From contig NZ_RJUB01000159.1 in the NCBI RefSeq assembly GCF_024343615.1, positions 116,092-180,091 on the forward strand: a stretch of 64,000 nucleotides of DNA, given 5' to 3'. Positions 50,443-59,822 of the stretch are shown one piece after another. The first letter of the stretch is position 1; every line of letters starts with the position of its first letter. The notes under the pieces were generated by a model. It was not told the DNA's origin. It worked only from the letters and a program-made list of their open reading frames with translations, and did no database searches. The stretch comes from Ferruginibacter sp. HRS2-29. GTDB taxonomy: Bacteria > Bacteroidota > Bacteroidia > Chitinophagales > Chitinophagaceae. The position numbers and the translations under genes are program-made.

Positions 50443-50657
50443 TAATTCAGAATTATTTCAGGGAGGATGAACCACAGTAGTGGTACTCCCTTATGAGTGG
50501 AGGACGATTTTTGAATAAAATTTCAAATTATTGGCCGCAGGTTACTCCCCGTTTTTTATAAATCTATTTCTACCCGGATCTGTCATTAAGCAGCTGCTTC
50601 ATTCCTGCTCTTATCTCTCTGTCAAGCCATTGCTGGAAATAATACCTAAGGCAGAAT

Positions 50658-51698
50658 TTATTTTCTGAAATAATAATCCGCCAATTCATTTGCGATAGCC
50701 CTCGGATTTGCTTCATCTGTATTGGTGAGGATGATGATGGAAAGCCCGTCGTTTACAAATCGTGTAAAGGTAGACCGGAAGCCAGTATTCGACCCGCCAT
50801 GCCAGATCAGTTTGTGGCCGTTGTATTCATCCGTCAGCCATCCGAAACCATAATATTCTTTCGAACCGGGTTTATCCGAAGTCTTGATAAATGGCTGCCA
50901 TAACTTTTCCCAATGCTCTTTTTTCAAAATGATCTTCTCTTCCCTTAATGCCTTTTCCCATTTGATCATATCGGTAGTGGTGGAGAGAAACCCGCCGCTG
51001 GGCCGTATGGCATACATGGAAGTGGCGTTCAGCAAGGTATCGCCACGATGCATGTATCCATTTGCACGATTGGGAATGATGATATAAAAATCGGTGAGGT
51101 AGCTGTTGTTCATCCCGGCCGGTACAAATAAGTTGTCGTGTATATAATCCTGCCAGGGCATGCCGCTTACCCGTGTGATGATCTCTGCCAGCATGAAATA
51201 AGCCAGGTTGCAATACTGGTATTTTTCCCCGGTTGTGAATACCAGTGGTAAATTATAGGCCGAACGGATGATGTAGATATCCGGTTGAATTTTGAAATTA
51301 TCGTATGCCGGTCCTTCCCGTTGCAAACCGGATGTATGCGACATCAGGTGTTTTATTTTGATCGGCCGCCATGTTTCGGGGGCATCCGGAAAAAATTTAT
51401 GCACCGTGTCTTCAATATCCAGTTTGCCTTCTTCCATCAATTTTAAGATAGCCGTGGTAAAAAATTGTTTGCTCACCGAGCCAAGCCTGATCACCGTTTC
51501 AGAGTTTACAGGAACATTCAGTTCTGCATTGGCCAGGCCATAACCTTTATTTACAACAGGTTGGCCATTTTTTATGATAGCCAGCGAAAGCCCCACAATT
51601 TTTTGTTTCTCCATCATACGCCTTACAATGATATCGGTACTGTCGGCCTGTGCAAAGGATATACAGGGCAGCAATAACAGAAGGAATAATCTGGTCAT
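50658..51698 (-). CDS. Serine hydrolase, beta-lactamase class C/PBP family
   Basis: The 346-residue exported protein has a signal peptide (LFLLLLLPCISFAQA) and the three active-site motifs of this fold: SxxK in RLGSVSKQF, YxN in YQYCNLAYF, and HGG in WHGGSNTGF, which replaces KTG as in many esterase-like members. It likely acts in the periplasm on peptides, esters or beta-lactams; true beta-lactamase activity cannot be assumed. It converges with the small-protein pair and ends about 215 bp from it. Confidence 0.88.
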   Translation of the reverse strand: MTRLFLLLLLPCISFAQADSTDIIVRRMMEKQKIVGLSLAIIKNGQPVVNKGYGLANAELNVPVNSETVIRLGSVSKQFFTTAILKLMEEGKLDIEDTVHKFFPDAPETWRPIKIKHLMSHTSGLQREGPAYDNFKIQPDIYIIRSAYNLPLVFTTGEKYQYCNLAYFMLAEIITRVSGMPWQDYIHDNLFVPAGMNNSYLTDFYIIIPNRANGYMHRGDTLLNATSMYAIRPSGGFLSTTTDMIKWEKALREEKIILKKEHWEKLWQPFIKTSDKPGSKEYYGFGWLTDEYNGHKLIWHGGSNTGFRSTFTRFVNDGLSIIILTNTDEANPRAIANELADYYFRK

Positions 51699-51863
51699 TT
51701 TGAAATTATTGATGAAGTAAAATTATGTAAGATGCAAATCAGTTTCATGATTGTTTTCCGTTCTTAAAGATCTCTCTTGCTGTCGGAACGCCGCCTCTTT
51801 TTATATGCCCTGCAAAAGCAACAAATAGTTTGTTGTTCTCGCCGCTTCAACCCTGTAATAAAA

Positions 51864-52844
51864 TTATTGCTTCTTCACTGTAAACCTCTCCCAGCTTTTA
51901 TCGATCGGCTTCATCGTTTTCAAATACGCATAGATCGCCCTCAGGTCTTCTTCCTTCATTTTGGCATACATCGTCCAGGGCATGATGCTGTTGAACCCGC
52001 CTGGTTTTATTACGACTGATTGCGTAAGCGAATCGGTTTTGCTGTGAAAGGTATTTACAAACTGATCTTCGCTCCACAGGCCGATCCCTTTTTCATGCGG
52101 CGTAATATTCGATGAGCGCACGATGCTTCCATCCGGGAAAGGAAATTCCCTGCCGCCGCCAAATTCGGATCCTGCTACCAGCTTGCCTTTGTCGAATTGT
52201 GTATGGCAATCCATACAGGCCGCGGCATTTACGAGGTATCCGCCATACGCCACTTTATCTGCCGGGGAGGGTATTTTGGTAAGCGCTGCTTTGGAAGGGA
52301 TGGTATTAATGAGAATGCTCATCGGGAAATCTGCTTTCGATTCGGGTACCGTGTTTTGTATGGGGGCCAGCGTGCGTATGTAAGCGATGATGCTGTAGAT
52401 ATCTTCTTCATCCATCCTGCCATAATTGTGGTAAGGCATTACGGGGAACAAGGCTTTGCCTTTTTTATTTACCCCGGTAGTGATCACCCTGAACAGTTCG
52501 CCATCGGTATACCCGGCAATGCCGGCAGGTGTGATGTTGGAGGAATAGAACGATCCGGGGAAGCCGAATTTCTGATCGAATAATTCGCCGCCCTTCCCTT
52601 TGGAACCCGCTTGCATGGGGCCCGAAAACCGGCTCCAGTCGCGGGTAGAGTGGCAGTCCATACACACAGTCACATGGTTGGCAAGGTAGCGCCCGCGTTC
52701 TACCCGCTGCGGGGTTTTATCGATCGTAAGGTTGGGCGCTGCCCCTACATTGGGGAGGGCAAATTTTACATAAGCAATTGCTCCGCCAATCAGTACAAGA
52801 ATAATAAGCAGCGTGCGGCCGAAGATCTTTTTAAATTTTTTCAT
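51864..52844 (-). CDS. Dihaem cytochrome c, membrane anchored
   Basis: I start at the ATG at 52844 (MKKFKKIFG), giving 326 residues. One N-terminal membrane anchor (LLIILVLIGGAIAYVKF) precedes two cytochrome c domains, each with a CMDCH haem site (VTVCMDCHSTRDW and AACMDCHTQFDKG); methionines such as FPVMPYHNYG and MPWTMYAKM are candidate axial ligands. It is likely periplasmic and moves electrons to or from an oxidase or dehydrogenase, as in the alcohol-dehydrogenase cytochrome subunit group. No redox partner gene is adjacent. Confidence 0.88.
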   Translation of the reverse strand: MKKFKKIFGRTLLIILVLIGGAIAYVKFALPNVGAAPNLTIDKTPQRVERGRYLANHVTVCMDCHSTRDWSRFSGPMQAGSKGKGGELFDQKFGFPGSFYSSNITPAGIAGYTDGELFRVITTGVNKKGKALFPVMPYHNYGRMDEEDIYSIIAYIRTLAPIQNTVPESKADFPMSILINTIPSKAALTKIPSPADKVAYGGYLVNAAACMDCHTQFDKGKLVAGSEFGGGREFPFPDGSIVRSSNITPHEKGIGLWSEDQFVNTFHSKTDSLTQSVVIKPGGFNSIMPWTMYAKMKEEDLRAIYAYLKTMKPIDKSWERFTVKKQ

Positions 52845-53278
52845 ACAGGTAGTTGTTGGTAAGATCAAGATATATAAACTTTTTAATAATTAACGTGTTG
52901 AACTATTAAGTTTATTCGTGGATTAAACATTTAGTAACTCCTCGGTTATGAATGATGGCAGAAGAGTGATGGCTGATAAGTGATGCGTGAAAAAGGGAGA
53001 GTAAACGACCCGTAAAAAGCAAAAAATAAAAAAAACGGATTTTTGAAAATTAGGCAAGCGTGTCTACAAAATAAAAAAACAGGACGATGGACACGTTTTC
53101 GTGTCCCCCTTGCGCCCCCAAAAAAAGGTAGACACAAAAGGCCAATTTTGAAAAACGGTAATTTTCGAAGGCAATCCTTCGACCCTTCGATAACTTAGCT
53201 GAGCGTGCCAATCCATATAATATCCTTCCATCCCTAAACAGCGTTCACCTGGGTGATCATCACAGATCATCCATCCCT
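52845..53278. other. 434-bp gap with a large nested inverted repeat
   Basis: The gap between the cytochrome gene and the AraC gene holds an element at about 53040-53155: outer arms of 28 bases (53040-53067 and 53128-53155; 21 of 28 match, with GTGTCTAC/GTAGACAC exact) around a perfect central hairpin GGACACG-TTTT-CGTGTCC (53089-53106). The rest is AT-rich, with the cytochrome promoter expected near 52870. No gene is convincing here. Confidence 0.6.
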
Positions 53279-54277
53279 TCAATTCATTTCCTTCGGTAGC
53301 TTCCCATAATATTTCTTAAACACTTTTGAAAAACTGTTGATCTTATTATATCCCAATGTATACGCGATCTCCGAGATCGATTTCTTTTTGGATTCGATCA
53401 TTTCTTTTCCCAATGCCAGTTTCTTTTCGAGGTAATATTGATGGATGCTTTTTCCATACACGATCTTAAAATGCCGCTTGAGCGTAGCCGGGCTCATGTT
53501 GAATTCTTTGGCGAGCAGGGTGAGGTTGGGGAAAGGCTTGTTGAAAAAATCGCTGAGCCGCGATTCTACTTTTTGCATCTCGGCCTGGTAAAGGGTCTGG
53601 TTGGAATTGATGTCGGATGTTTTCCGGCTTACGATGCGGTCGAGAAAATCGTTGACCAGCAAAAGGCTTTTTGTTTTTACATGTATGGGCGCAAATTCTT
53701 TTTTGGTCATTTCACGGGCAAGTGCACGCACGATATCATAATGCGCCGGATCCATGTTTTCGGAAATGAACGTGGGTTTGTTTTTTCTGATTAGCAGGTT
53801 CACCATATCGTGTATGCTCCTGGAGGCTTCGCGGAAATTTTGCTGCAGCCATGTTTCGGAGAAGATCATGCCGATGGCATTGTACCAGCGATGTTGCGGT
53901 ACAAAAACCGTTCGTTCAAAATCGGTGGAGTAGAGAATGGTAGAATCCTGTGTTGCAAAATTACGGGTGCAGCTGCCATCGTCTTCGGGATGAATGTATT
54001 CGCTGTTCTTTAGCCGGAAAATGAGTTTGAAGGTCTGCTCACCGTTGTCTTCCCGGTCGTTTGTCCATTTGTAATACATATCCTCGTGCATACAAAAATG
54101 ATAGTATCCCATGCAGAAACCTTCTTCCACAAAAAAACTTTTTACAAAGCCTTTGCCTTTGCCGGCGGGTATCTGAAAGATGTCGTTGATGGATCCGCAT
54201 TCTGATTTATTAGCCACGTTGTGCATGTAATTATAGAGCGGGTCCGCAGTGTTGGTGCGGGATGGAGAAGAAGTCAT
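53279..54277 (-). CDS. AraC-family transcriptional regulator
   Basis: The 332-residue protein has the two-helix-turn-helix AraC domain at its C-terminus (about 240-332): LTLLAKEFNMSPATLKRHFK and SISEIAYTLGYNKINSFSKVF ending in KKYYGKLPKEMN. The N-terminal part is not a cupin I recognise but resembles the ligand region of Bacteroidota AraC-type proteins. It is divergent from the surface-protein operon at 54523 and could control it; this is inference from position only. Confidence 0.88.
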   Translation of the reverse strand: MTSSPSRTNTADPLYNYMHNVANKSECGSINDIFQIPAGKGKGFVKSFFVEEGFCMGYYHFCMHEDMYYKWTNDREDNGEQTFKLIFRLKNSEYIHPEDDGSCTRNFATQDSTILYSTDFERTVFVPQHRWYNAIGMIFSETWLQQNFREASRSIHDMVNLLIRKNKPTFISENMDPAHYDIVRALAREMTKKEFAPIHVKTKSLLLVNDFLDRIVSRKTSDINSNQTLYQAEMQKVESRLSDFFNKPFPNLTLLAKEFNMSPATLKRHFKIVYGKSIHQYYLEKKLALGKEMIESKKKSISEIAYTLGYNKINSFSKVFKKYYGKLPKEMN

Positions 54278-54457
54278 AGGTGGTAGGGGTTCGGTTTATT
54301 TTCAAAAAGATTACGTAAGATTTCATTGCAAAATTGTGCCAAAAAGATAAAAAGGGAAGTATTTTTTGAACCAGATGGTTACGAATTCATTCACAACTTG
54401 ATCTTTTAGGGGATTACAATGAATTTTTTGGGGACTTCCCTAAGAAGCACGCCTACG

Positions 54458-54465
54458 TACGTTTG
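54458..54465 (+). promoter_or_regulatory. -7 promoter element (TACGTTTG) for the surface-protein operon
   Basis: TACGTTTG lies 57 nt upstream of the ATG at 54523. No clean -33 TTG at the right distance was found, which would suit an activator-dependent promoter, perhaps the AraC protein encoded next door. Confidence 0.45.
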
Positions 54466-54522
54466 TATACGAATCCGATGTTGATGAAAAGCTGAAAGTT
54501 TTTTTAAATAAACCTCGTTACT

Positions 54523-57500
54523 ATGAAAAAATTACTACTCCTCCTGCAGGTACTGATTGTTGTACCCGCACTCAGCCAGGCGCAATCAACATTATCAAAA
54601 AATGTACTGGCTCCTCAAAATCATCCACTTGTAAACAACGATCTCAAAAAGATTGCACCCGACAAAAACTGGGAAACTGCCGCCAAAGAATATTTGCAAA
54701 AGCAGGAGTACTATTTCAAAAACGTTGATGGAAAACAACTGGTGATCAACCGCAAACAACGGCTGAGTTTTATCACAGATGGCAAAACATTGACCACCAA
54801 ACCGATCCGTTTTAATCCGTCAGATGGCAACTGGTCTTCTACCATGCAACTCACGGCGATCAGCAAGGGCGGCCTTTCCGTTGATGCTTCCCCCGCGGTA
54901 GTGCAGGCTGCAGATGATCATTTGTTGTACAATTATTCAGCATTCGATGTTGAATATAACAATACGGAAAAAGGACTGCGACAAAATTTTATCGTGCATG
55001 AAAAACCTTCCGGTACTGAAGACCTCCGCGTGATGCTCCAAATTTCCGGCGACCTGAAAGCCGCTTTGCTCAACGATCAGACGCTGACACTCAATGACAA
55101 ACGATCGGGAAAACGTGTGCTCAACTACGATGGGCTGAAAGTGTGGGATGCCCATCACACGCCACTCATCGCAAAAATGGAATTGCGAAATGAACATGAA
55201 ATGGCCCTGGTGATCGATGATTCCAAAGCCGTATATCCCATCACCGTAGATCCGCTTACACACGCTCCCGAATGGGAAACCTCTGCGGACGGGGTACTCC
55301 CCGGCCTGCTTACCAACCTGCAATTGCAGATCGATGCGTTGTATGGTTACACGGTCGCCGGCGTAGGAGATGTAAACAATGATGGCTTCGACGATATCGC
55401 GGTAGGTTCGCCAGCGGCGATAGATGTCATCAGCGGCAATACCATTGCCGGTGCCGGTGCGGTGTTCCTGTATTTCGGTTCATCTACCGGGCTTCCGGTT
55501 GTGCCTTCCCGCACGTTGCGATCTGCTACACCTTTGCTGAACGCGTTGTTCGGTTTCAGTGTGGCGGCCGGAAACGTAGTGGGCAGTACGGTGGCAGGAA
55601 GCATCAACAATGATATCATAGTAGGAGCGCCGGGAGAATCGTATACCGCCAATGTGGCCGGATCCCCGGCCACTGCTACCGTTACGGCAGGAAGGGTATA
55701 TGTGTTCAACGGGCTTACTCTCGCAGCCGGCCCTTCTGCCCCTACAGCTTCAGTGTTCTTAAACGGCGCCGGGTTGTTCAGTAATGGTATCCTCAATGTA
55801 TTGGGTGCGAACGTGACCATCAATGCACTCTTCGGTTTTTCGGTTGCCGCCGCCGGCGATATGAATGGCGATGGCCTGGAGGAACTGGTGGTAGGTGCAC
55901 CCGGTTATGCCGGGCTGGAGCTGGTGCCGGTGAGAAGCGGTGCTGCATTTGTATACCTGTCTTCCAACATTGGTACCAATACCGCTACAAGATTGAATGC
56001 ACCTGCATTGGTCTCTTTACCCGGGCTCGTCAATCTCGGGGGGTTGTTATTTGGTTTCAGTGTAGATGGTGGTGGTGCACATTCCAACAACAACCGGCAG
56101 ACGGTAGTAGTAGGCGCACCCGGTGGCGTGAGCCTCGGGCTCAACAGCCTGCTGAGCGGTACTGCTTATGTATACAGGGGTAACGCGGCGGGTACCAATA
56201 TCAATCCCAATAATATTCAACAGCTTACTGGTGGCGGCCCGTTGCTGGGGCCTGTTGCCAACCTGTTTGGTTATAAAGTAAAAGGTGTGCGGGATGCCAA
56301 TGGTGTAAGAACCGGCAACATACTCGTAGGCGCCCCTTCGGGATCCGTGCTGAGTGATCTCCTGCCTGGCCTGCGCCTGAAAACGGGTAATATTTATGTG
56401 TTTCCCAAAAACAGCAACGGCGTATCCGCACAAACCATCACATCGCCCCGCGGCCCCAACCTGCTTACACAATTACTTACTCTCGATATAAATGTGAATG
56501 CTCTCTTTGGCTCATCCATGGATAATATGTATGATGCCAACTGCGATGGTATCGGCGATATCATTGTGGGCGAACCACTCTCTACCGGCATCGGTATCAT
56601 AGGCGCAAATGCTGTAGGTGGCGCTGCCTATATCTTTACCGGCAATGCCAACGGTACTTACAACAGCACTCCTTACTGGACATTGGAAAACAGTGTATCC
56701 TTCAATGCCGGTATCAACGCCGGGAGCCTTATAGGCTATAGTGTTGCCGGTGGCGGACATACCAACGGCCCGTTAAAAAGTGTGCGTGCCTACATTGGCG
56801 CTCCGGGCAAAGCACTCGATTTCAGCAGCGGTGTCTTGAACCTGGGAAATACATTGGGAACACTCTTCAGTTTTGCGGTTGGCGATAATGGCCTTGGTAA
56901 AGTATATGGCTTTGGCATGGCCTGCGATGTATACATCAACCCCGATGTGAACGTAACGCATGTGAACGTGTTGGTACCGGGTAATGTGCATACCAATGAT
57001 GCCGTTCCAACAGGTACCACTTATGGTACACCTGTTCCGGCAGGCACTAATCTGCCAGGGGCCACCATTACCATGAATGCTGATGGTACCTATGCATTCG
57101 TGAGTACAAGCCCGGGAGTATTTGCCTACGATGTGCCCGTATGCATACCCGACCAGGCCTGTATCAATTCTACCCTAACCATTACGGTGCTGAATACCAA
57201 CAATACCCTGAACCCGCCCGTGGCGAATACCGATATTGCTGCCACAGCAGTTAACACCCCGGTGGTGGTGCATAGCCTTGCCAATGATGCGGCGGGCAAT
57301 GTTGGCGGAAGCCTTTTCCCGTCGAGCGTTACTGTGGTGAGCGGCCCGCTGCATGGCACCGCTACGGTAAATACATTGAACGGGGATATTACTTATACAC
57401 CTGCCGCAGGTTTTGTTGGAACGGATACGCTGCGGTACAACGTGTGCGACAACAGTATGCCTGCAGCCCTTTGCGCAACAGCCATGCAGGTATTTCATGT

Positions 57501-58263
57501 AACGGGTACCGGCTCCGGAAATACCACGCTTGCCGCGGATGATTTTGTACAGGTAGGTGCCGGTATGATAGCCACGGGTAATGTGTCTATCAACGATACC
57601 GATCCCGAAGGAAATACACAAACTGTTGCCACGCAAACTACTTCCATACCCGGAAAAGGCACACTGGTACTGAATGCCGATGGCAGTTATGCATTTACAC
57701 CGGTACCCGGTTTTACAGGGCCTGTGGCATTTACCTACAACACCTGCGATAACGGCACGCCGCAGGATTGCGCCAGCGCAACATTGTACATACTCGTTAC
57801 GCAGATCGTATTCCCCGATCTTACACCCACCACCAGGCTCGCCAATGGTACGTTTGTAGAAAGCAACAATACCACAAGGGACTTTGTGATCGAGGTAAAT
57901 GAGATCACCGGGAACGGAACGGATAATGTGGCTGCGCCTATCCGCGTCAGGATCACCAAATCGGATAATTTCAATTACACGTTCGACCCCGATGCCACCA
58001 CAGCATCGGTACCCGGGGCTCTTGCCGTAAACAATGGCGACTGGACATTGGTGACCAACACCAGCGTCGCCATGATCTTCGAGCTGAAGCCTGCCAACAA
58101 CATCTCAGCGCTGAACACTTCCAGGTTCTCCATCTCCATGCAGGTACTTACAGGTGCAGCACAGGGTACGGAAAACCAGACGGTATCGATCCTCAACGGT
58201 TCGGGCAAGGAAGTCAACTTTAATAATAATGCTGTGGTAAGAATATTGAACATAGCTAACTAA
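54523..58263 (+). CDS. Giant secreted FG-GAP/cadherin-like surface protein
   Basis: The 1246-residue protein starts with a signal peptide (LLLLLQVLIVVPALSQAQ). Residues 20-240 form an N-terminal region of unknown fold. Seven or so FG-GAP/integrin-alpha-like repeats follow (about 265-800), each with a calcium-type loop such as GDVNNDGFDDIAVGSP, GDMNGDGLEELVVGAP and DANCDGIGDIIVGEP. Three cadherin-like (Big_9/Ig) modules end the repeats (about 815-1100) with INDTDPEGN and ADGSYAFTPVPGFTG. No T9SS tail is visible at the C-terminus, but the gene 22 bp downstream carries one. Likely a surface adhesin or matrix protein. Confidence 0.85.
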   Translation: MKKLLLLLQVLIVVPALSQAQSTLSKNVLAPQNHPLVNNDLKKIAPDKNWETAAKEYLQKQEYYFKNVDGKQLVINRKQRLSFITDGKTLTTKPIRFNPSDGNWSSTMQLTAISKGGLSVDASPAVVQAADDHLLYNYSAFDVEYNNTEKGLRQNFIVHEKPSGTEDLRVMLQISGDLKAALLNDQTLTLNDKRSGKRVLNYDGLKVWDAHHTPLIAKMELRNEHEMALVIDDSKAVYPITVDPLTHAPEWETSADGVLPGLLTNLQLQIDALYGYTVAGVGDVNNDGFDDIAVGSPAAIDVISGNTIAGAGAVFLYFGSSTGLPVVPSRTLRSATPLLNALFGFSVAAGNVVGSTVAGSINNDIIVGAPGESYTANVAGSPATATVTAGRVYVFNGLTLAAGPSAPTASVFLNGAGLFSNGILNVLGANVTINALFGFSVAAAGDMNGDGLEELVVGAPGYAGLELVPVRSGAAFVYLSSNIGTNTATRLNAPALVSLPGLVNLGGLLFGFSVDGGGAHSNNNRQTVVVGAPGGVSLGLNSLLSGTAYVYRGNAAGTNINPNNIQQLTGGGPLLGPVANLFGYKVKGVRDANGVRTGNILVGAPSGSVLSDLLPGLRLKTGNIYVFPKNSNGVSAQTITSPRGPNLLTQLLTLDINVNALFGSSMDNMYDANCDGIGDIIVGEPLSTGIGIIGANAVGGAAYIFTGNANGTYNSTPYWTLENSVSFNAGINAGSLIGYSVAGGGHTNGPLKSVRAYIGAPGKALDFSSGVLNLGNTLGTLFSFAVGDNGLGKVYGFGMACDVYINPDVNVTHVNVLVPGNVHTNDAVPTGTTYGTPVPAGTNLPGATITMNADGTYAFVSTSPGVFAYDVPVCIPDQACINSTLTITVLNTNNTLNPPVANTDIAATAVNTPVVVHSLANDAAGNVGGSLFPSSVTVVSGPLHGTATVNTLNGDITYTPAAGFVGTDTLRYNVCDNSMPAALCATAMQVFHVTGTGSGNTTLAADDFVQVGAGMIATGNVSINDTDPEGNTQTVATQTTSIPGKGTLVLNADGSYAFTPVPGFTGPVAFTYNTCDNGTPQDCASATLYILVTQIVFPDLTPTTRLANGTFVESNNTTRDFVIEVNEITGNGTDNVAAPIRVRITKSDNFNYTFDPDATTASVPGALAVNNGDWTLVTNTSVAMIFELKPANNISALNTSRFSISMQVLTGAAQGTENQTVSILNGSGKEVNFNNNAVVRILNIAN

Positions 58264-58285
58264 TTCACCATTAAAATCTTTTATT

Positions 58286-59347
58286 ATGAAACCAATTATA
58301 AGATCATCAGCCGGGATACTGCTTACGGGTTTATTATTATTTATCACACAGCCGAGGCTGTATGCACAGATACCACCCAATGCGGTAAACGCGGATCCGT
58401 CTGCAAAAGCAATTTCACAAGTGCCGTTGGGGCAAAATATATTAGGCACTGCGGTGCTAAGGTTCAGGTTCACCAATGAAGCCACTTCTACCAACGCTAC
58501 CGGCCAGATACCTGCCAACAGCGTGCGGCTCACCATTTCTTTTCCGGGACAATACGCTTACACTTCGGTGAACGCGATCCCGAAATTTGTAGTGGAAGAT
58601 TTTGACAACGGCGCATTTGGTGTAGTGCACCTTGTAAACAATGCGATGATAGATGAAGGCGAAGTGGTAGACCTGCAACTGAATGTACGTGGACTGGTAT
58701 CAGGTAGTGGTACGGTCACCTTTAATTCCGATAGGGTAACACCGGTGATCGTAGGAAACACACAAACTGCCAACGACAATGCATCGGCTACTTTTACTGT
58801 AACTGGTACACTACCGATAACGCTTGAACGCTTTACCGCATCGGGCCAGCAGTGTAATGTAAAGTTGTCGTGGGCAACCAGCGCTGAATTGAACATCGAT
58901 CATTTTGAAGTGGAAATGAGCAATGATGGCAATGGCAATTATACCAGGATAGGATCGGTAGCCTCCACTGGTGGTGCTGGCCTGGAAGCCGCCTACAATT
59001 TCAATTACACGATGCAGAATGAAAACACGCATTTGTTCCGGTTGAAAATTGTAGGCAAGGATGGAAAAGTGGTGCACACTTATATCGCACGCATCAACTC
59101 CGGATGTAAACAGGGAAAAGATGTGGTGCTGCTGTATCCTTCACCGGCCAGTAGTACGGTTACGCTCAATGTTTCGGATATGTCGCTCATCAATACCAGG
59201 GCATCGATCTTCTCTGCCAATGGAAAAAAACTGACCGACTTCATCATCACAGGTAACACGGTAAATGTGAACATCAGCAAATATTCATCAGGCGTATATT
59301 TTGTAAAACTCAGCAATGGTGTGAGCGTACGCTTTGTGAAGGATTGA
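58286..59347 (+). CDS. Secreted protein with Por_Secre_tail (T9SS type A) sorting domain
   Basis: The 353-residue protein has a signal peptide (SAGILLTGLLLFITQPRLYAQ), a beta-rich middle, the segment ITLERFTASGQQCNVKLSWATSAE often found before such tails, and a C-terminal sorting domain of about 75 residues (LLYPSPASSTVTLNV, ARASIFSANGKKL, SSGVYFVKLSNG). It is therefore a likely substrate of type IX secretion, anchored at the surface or released. It forms an operon with the giant protein gene before it and ends at a GC-rich hairpin (59401-59422). Confidence 0.87.
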   Translation: MKPIIRSSAGILLTGLLLFITQPRLYAQIPPNAVNADPSAKAISQVPLGQNILGTAVLRFRFTNEATSTNATGQIPANSVRLTISFPGQYAYTSVNAIPKFVVEDFDNGAFGVVHLVNNAMIDEGEVVDLQLNVRGLVSGSGTVTFNSDRVTPVIVGNTQTANDNASATFTVTGTLPITLERFTASGQQCNVKLSWATSAELNIDHFEVEMSNDGNGNYTRIGSVASTGGAGLEAAYNFNYTMQNENTHLFRLKIVGKDGKVVHTYIARINSGCKQGKDVVLLYPSPASSTVTLNVSDMSLINTRASIFSANGKKLTDFIITGNTVNVNISKYSSGVYFVKLSNGVSVRFVKD

Positions 59348-59400
59348 TTTACCTATGAAAAGTCACCGCTGAATGACACAAAGTGGAATTATCAGCATAG

Positions 59401-59422
59401 GCCGGGGTTATTTAGCCCCGGC
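59401..59422 (+). terminator. Hairpin after the T9SS cargo gene
   Basis: GCCGGGG and CCCCGGC pair exactly around an 8-nt loop. No T-tract follows, so termination is only a suggestion. Confidence 0.55.
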
Positions 59423-59492
59423 TCTTACCGGCCCTGCGTTTTGGTGCAGATATTGTTTTATGCTAAGTGAAACAATATTACTACATCAAAAA

Positions 59493-59669
59493 ATGAACGG
59501 TATGAAAAACAAAGGAACAATAGCAATGGCTGCAGGGCTCGCGGCCGGGATCATCGCATTTTTTATAACCCGCCGAAAGAAGGGTAACACAAAACCGGCT
59601 ACATACCGGTACTTCAAAAAGAACAGACACCTTACGCCCGCCTTCGCGAAGGTGAACAAGTATTCATAG
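59493..59669 (+). CDS. Small single-span membrane protein
   Basis: From the ATG at 59493 (MNGMKNKGTIAM) the product has 58 residues with one membrane helix (AMAAGLAAGIIAFFI) followed by basic residues (TRRKKGNTKPATYRYFKKNRH). A longer frame back to 59373 would run across the terminator hairpin and is unlikely. The layout (short N-terminus, helix, positive cytoplasmic tail) resembles small YtxH-like membrane proteins, with no clear family. Confidence 0.6.
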   Translation: MNGMKNKGTIAMAAGLAAGIIAFFITRRKKGNTKPATYRYFKKNRHLTPAFAKVNKYS

Positions 59670-59731
59670 TTACAGGGGTTTTGTACCAGCGCACTTTCAA
59701 TTCTTTGAGAGTGCTTCTGGTTTTGTAGCAA

Positions 59732-59822
59732 GTTCAAAATGTTTAAAAGGTTCAAAGGTTCAAAAGGTTGATCAGTGCGGATAACGTTTTGAACCTTTGA
59801 ACCTTTTAAACCTTTTGAACCT
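59732..59822. repeat. Intergenic inverted repeat (word family C)
   Basis: The left arm (59732-59767, GTTCAAAATGTTTAAAAGG and more) pairs with the right arm (59785-59822) with few mismatches. The right arm contains the last codons and the stop of the response regulator gene (GTT CAA AAG GTT TAA). Confidence 0.92.

Noticed and set aside
50658..51698. Antibiotic-resistance beta-lactamase
   Set aside because: Motifs fit the broad class C/PBP-like serine hydrolase family with HGG instead of KTG, which includes many esterases and peptidases; resistance cannot be inferred.
54937..58536. Many open frames on the minus strand within the giant surface protein genes
   Set aside because: They arise from repetitive Thr/Asn/Gly-rich coding DNA on the plus strand and show low-complexity, non-family products.
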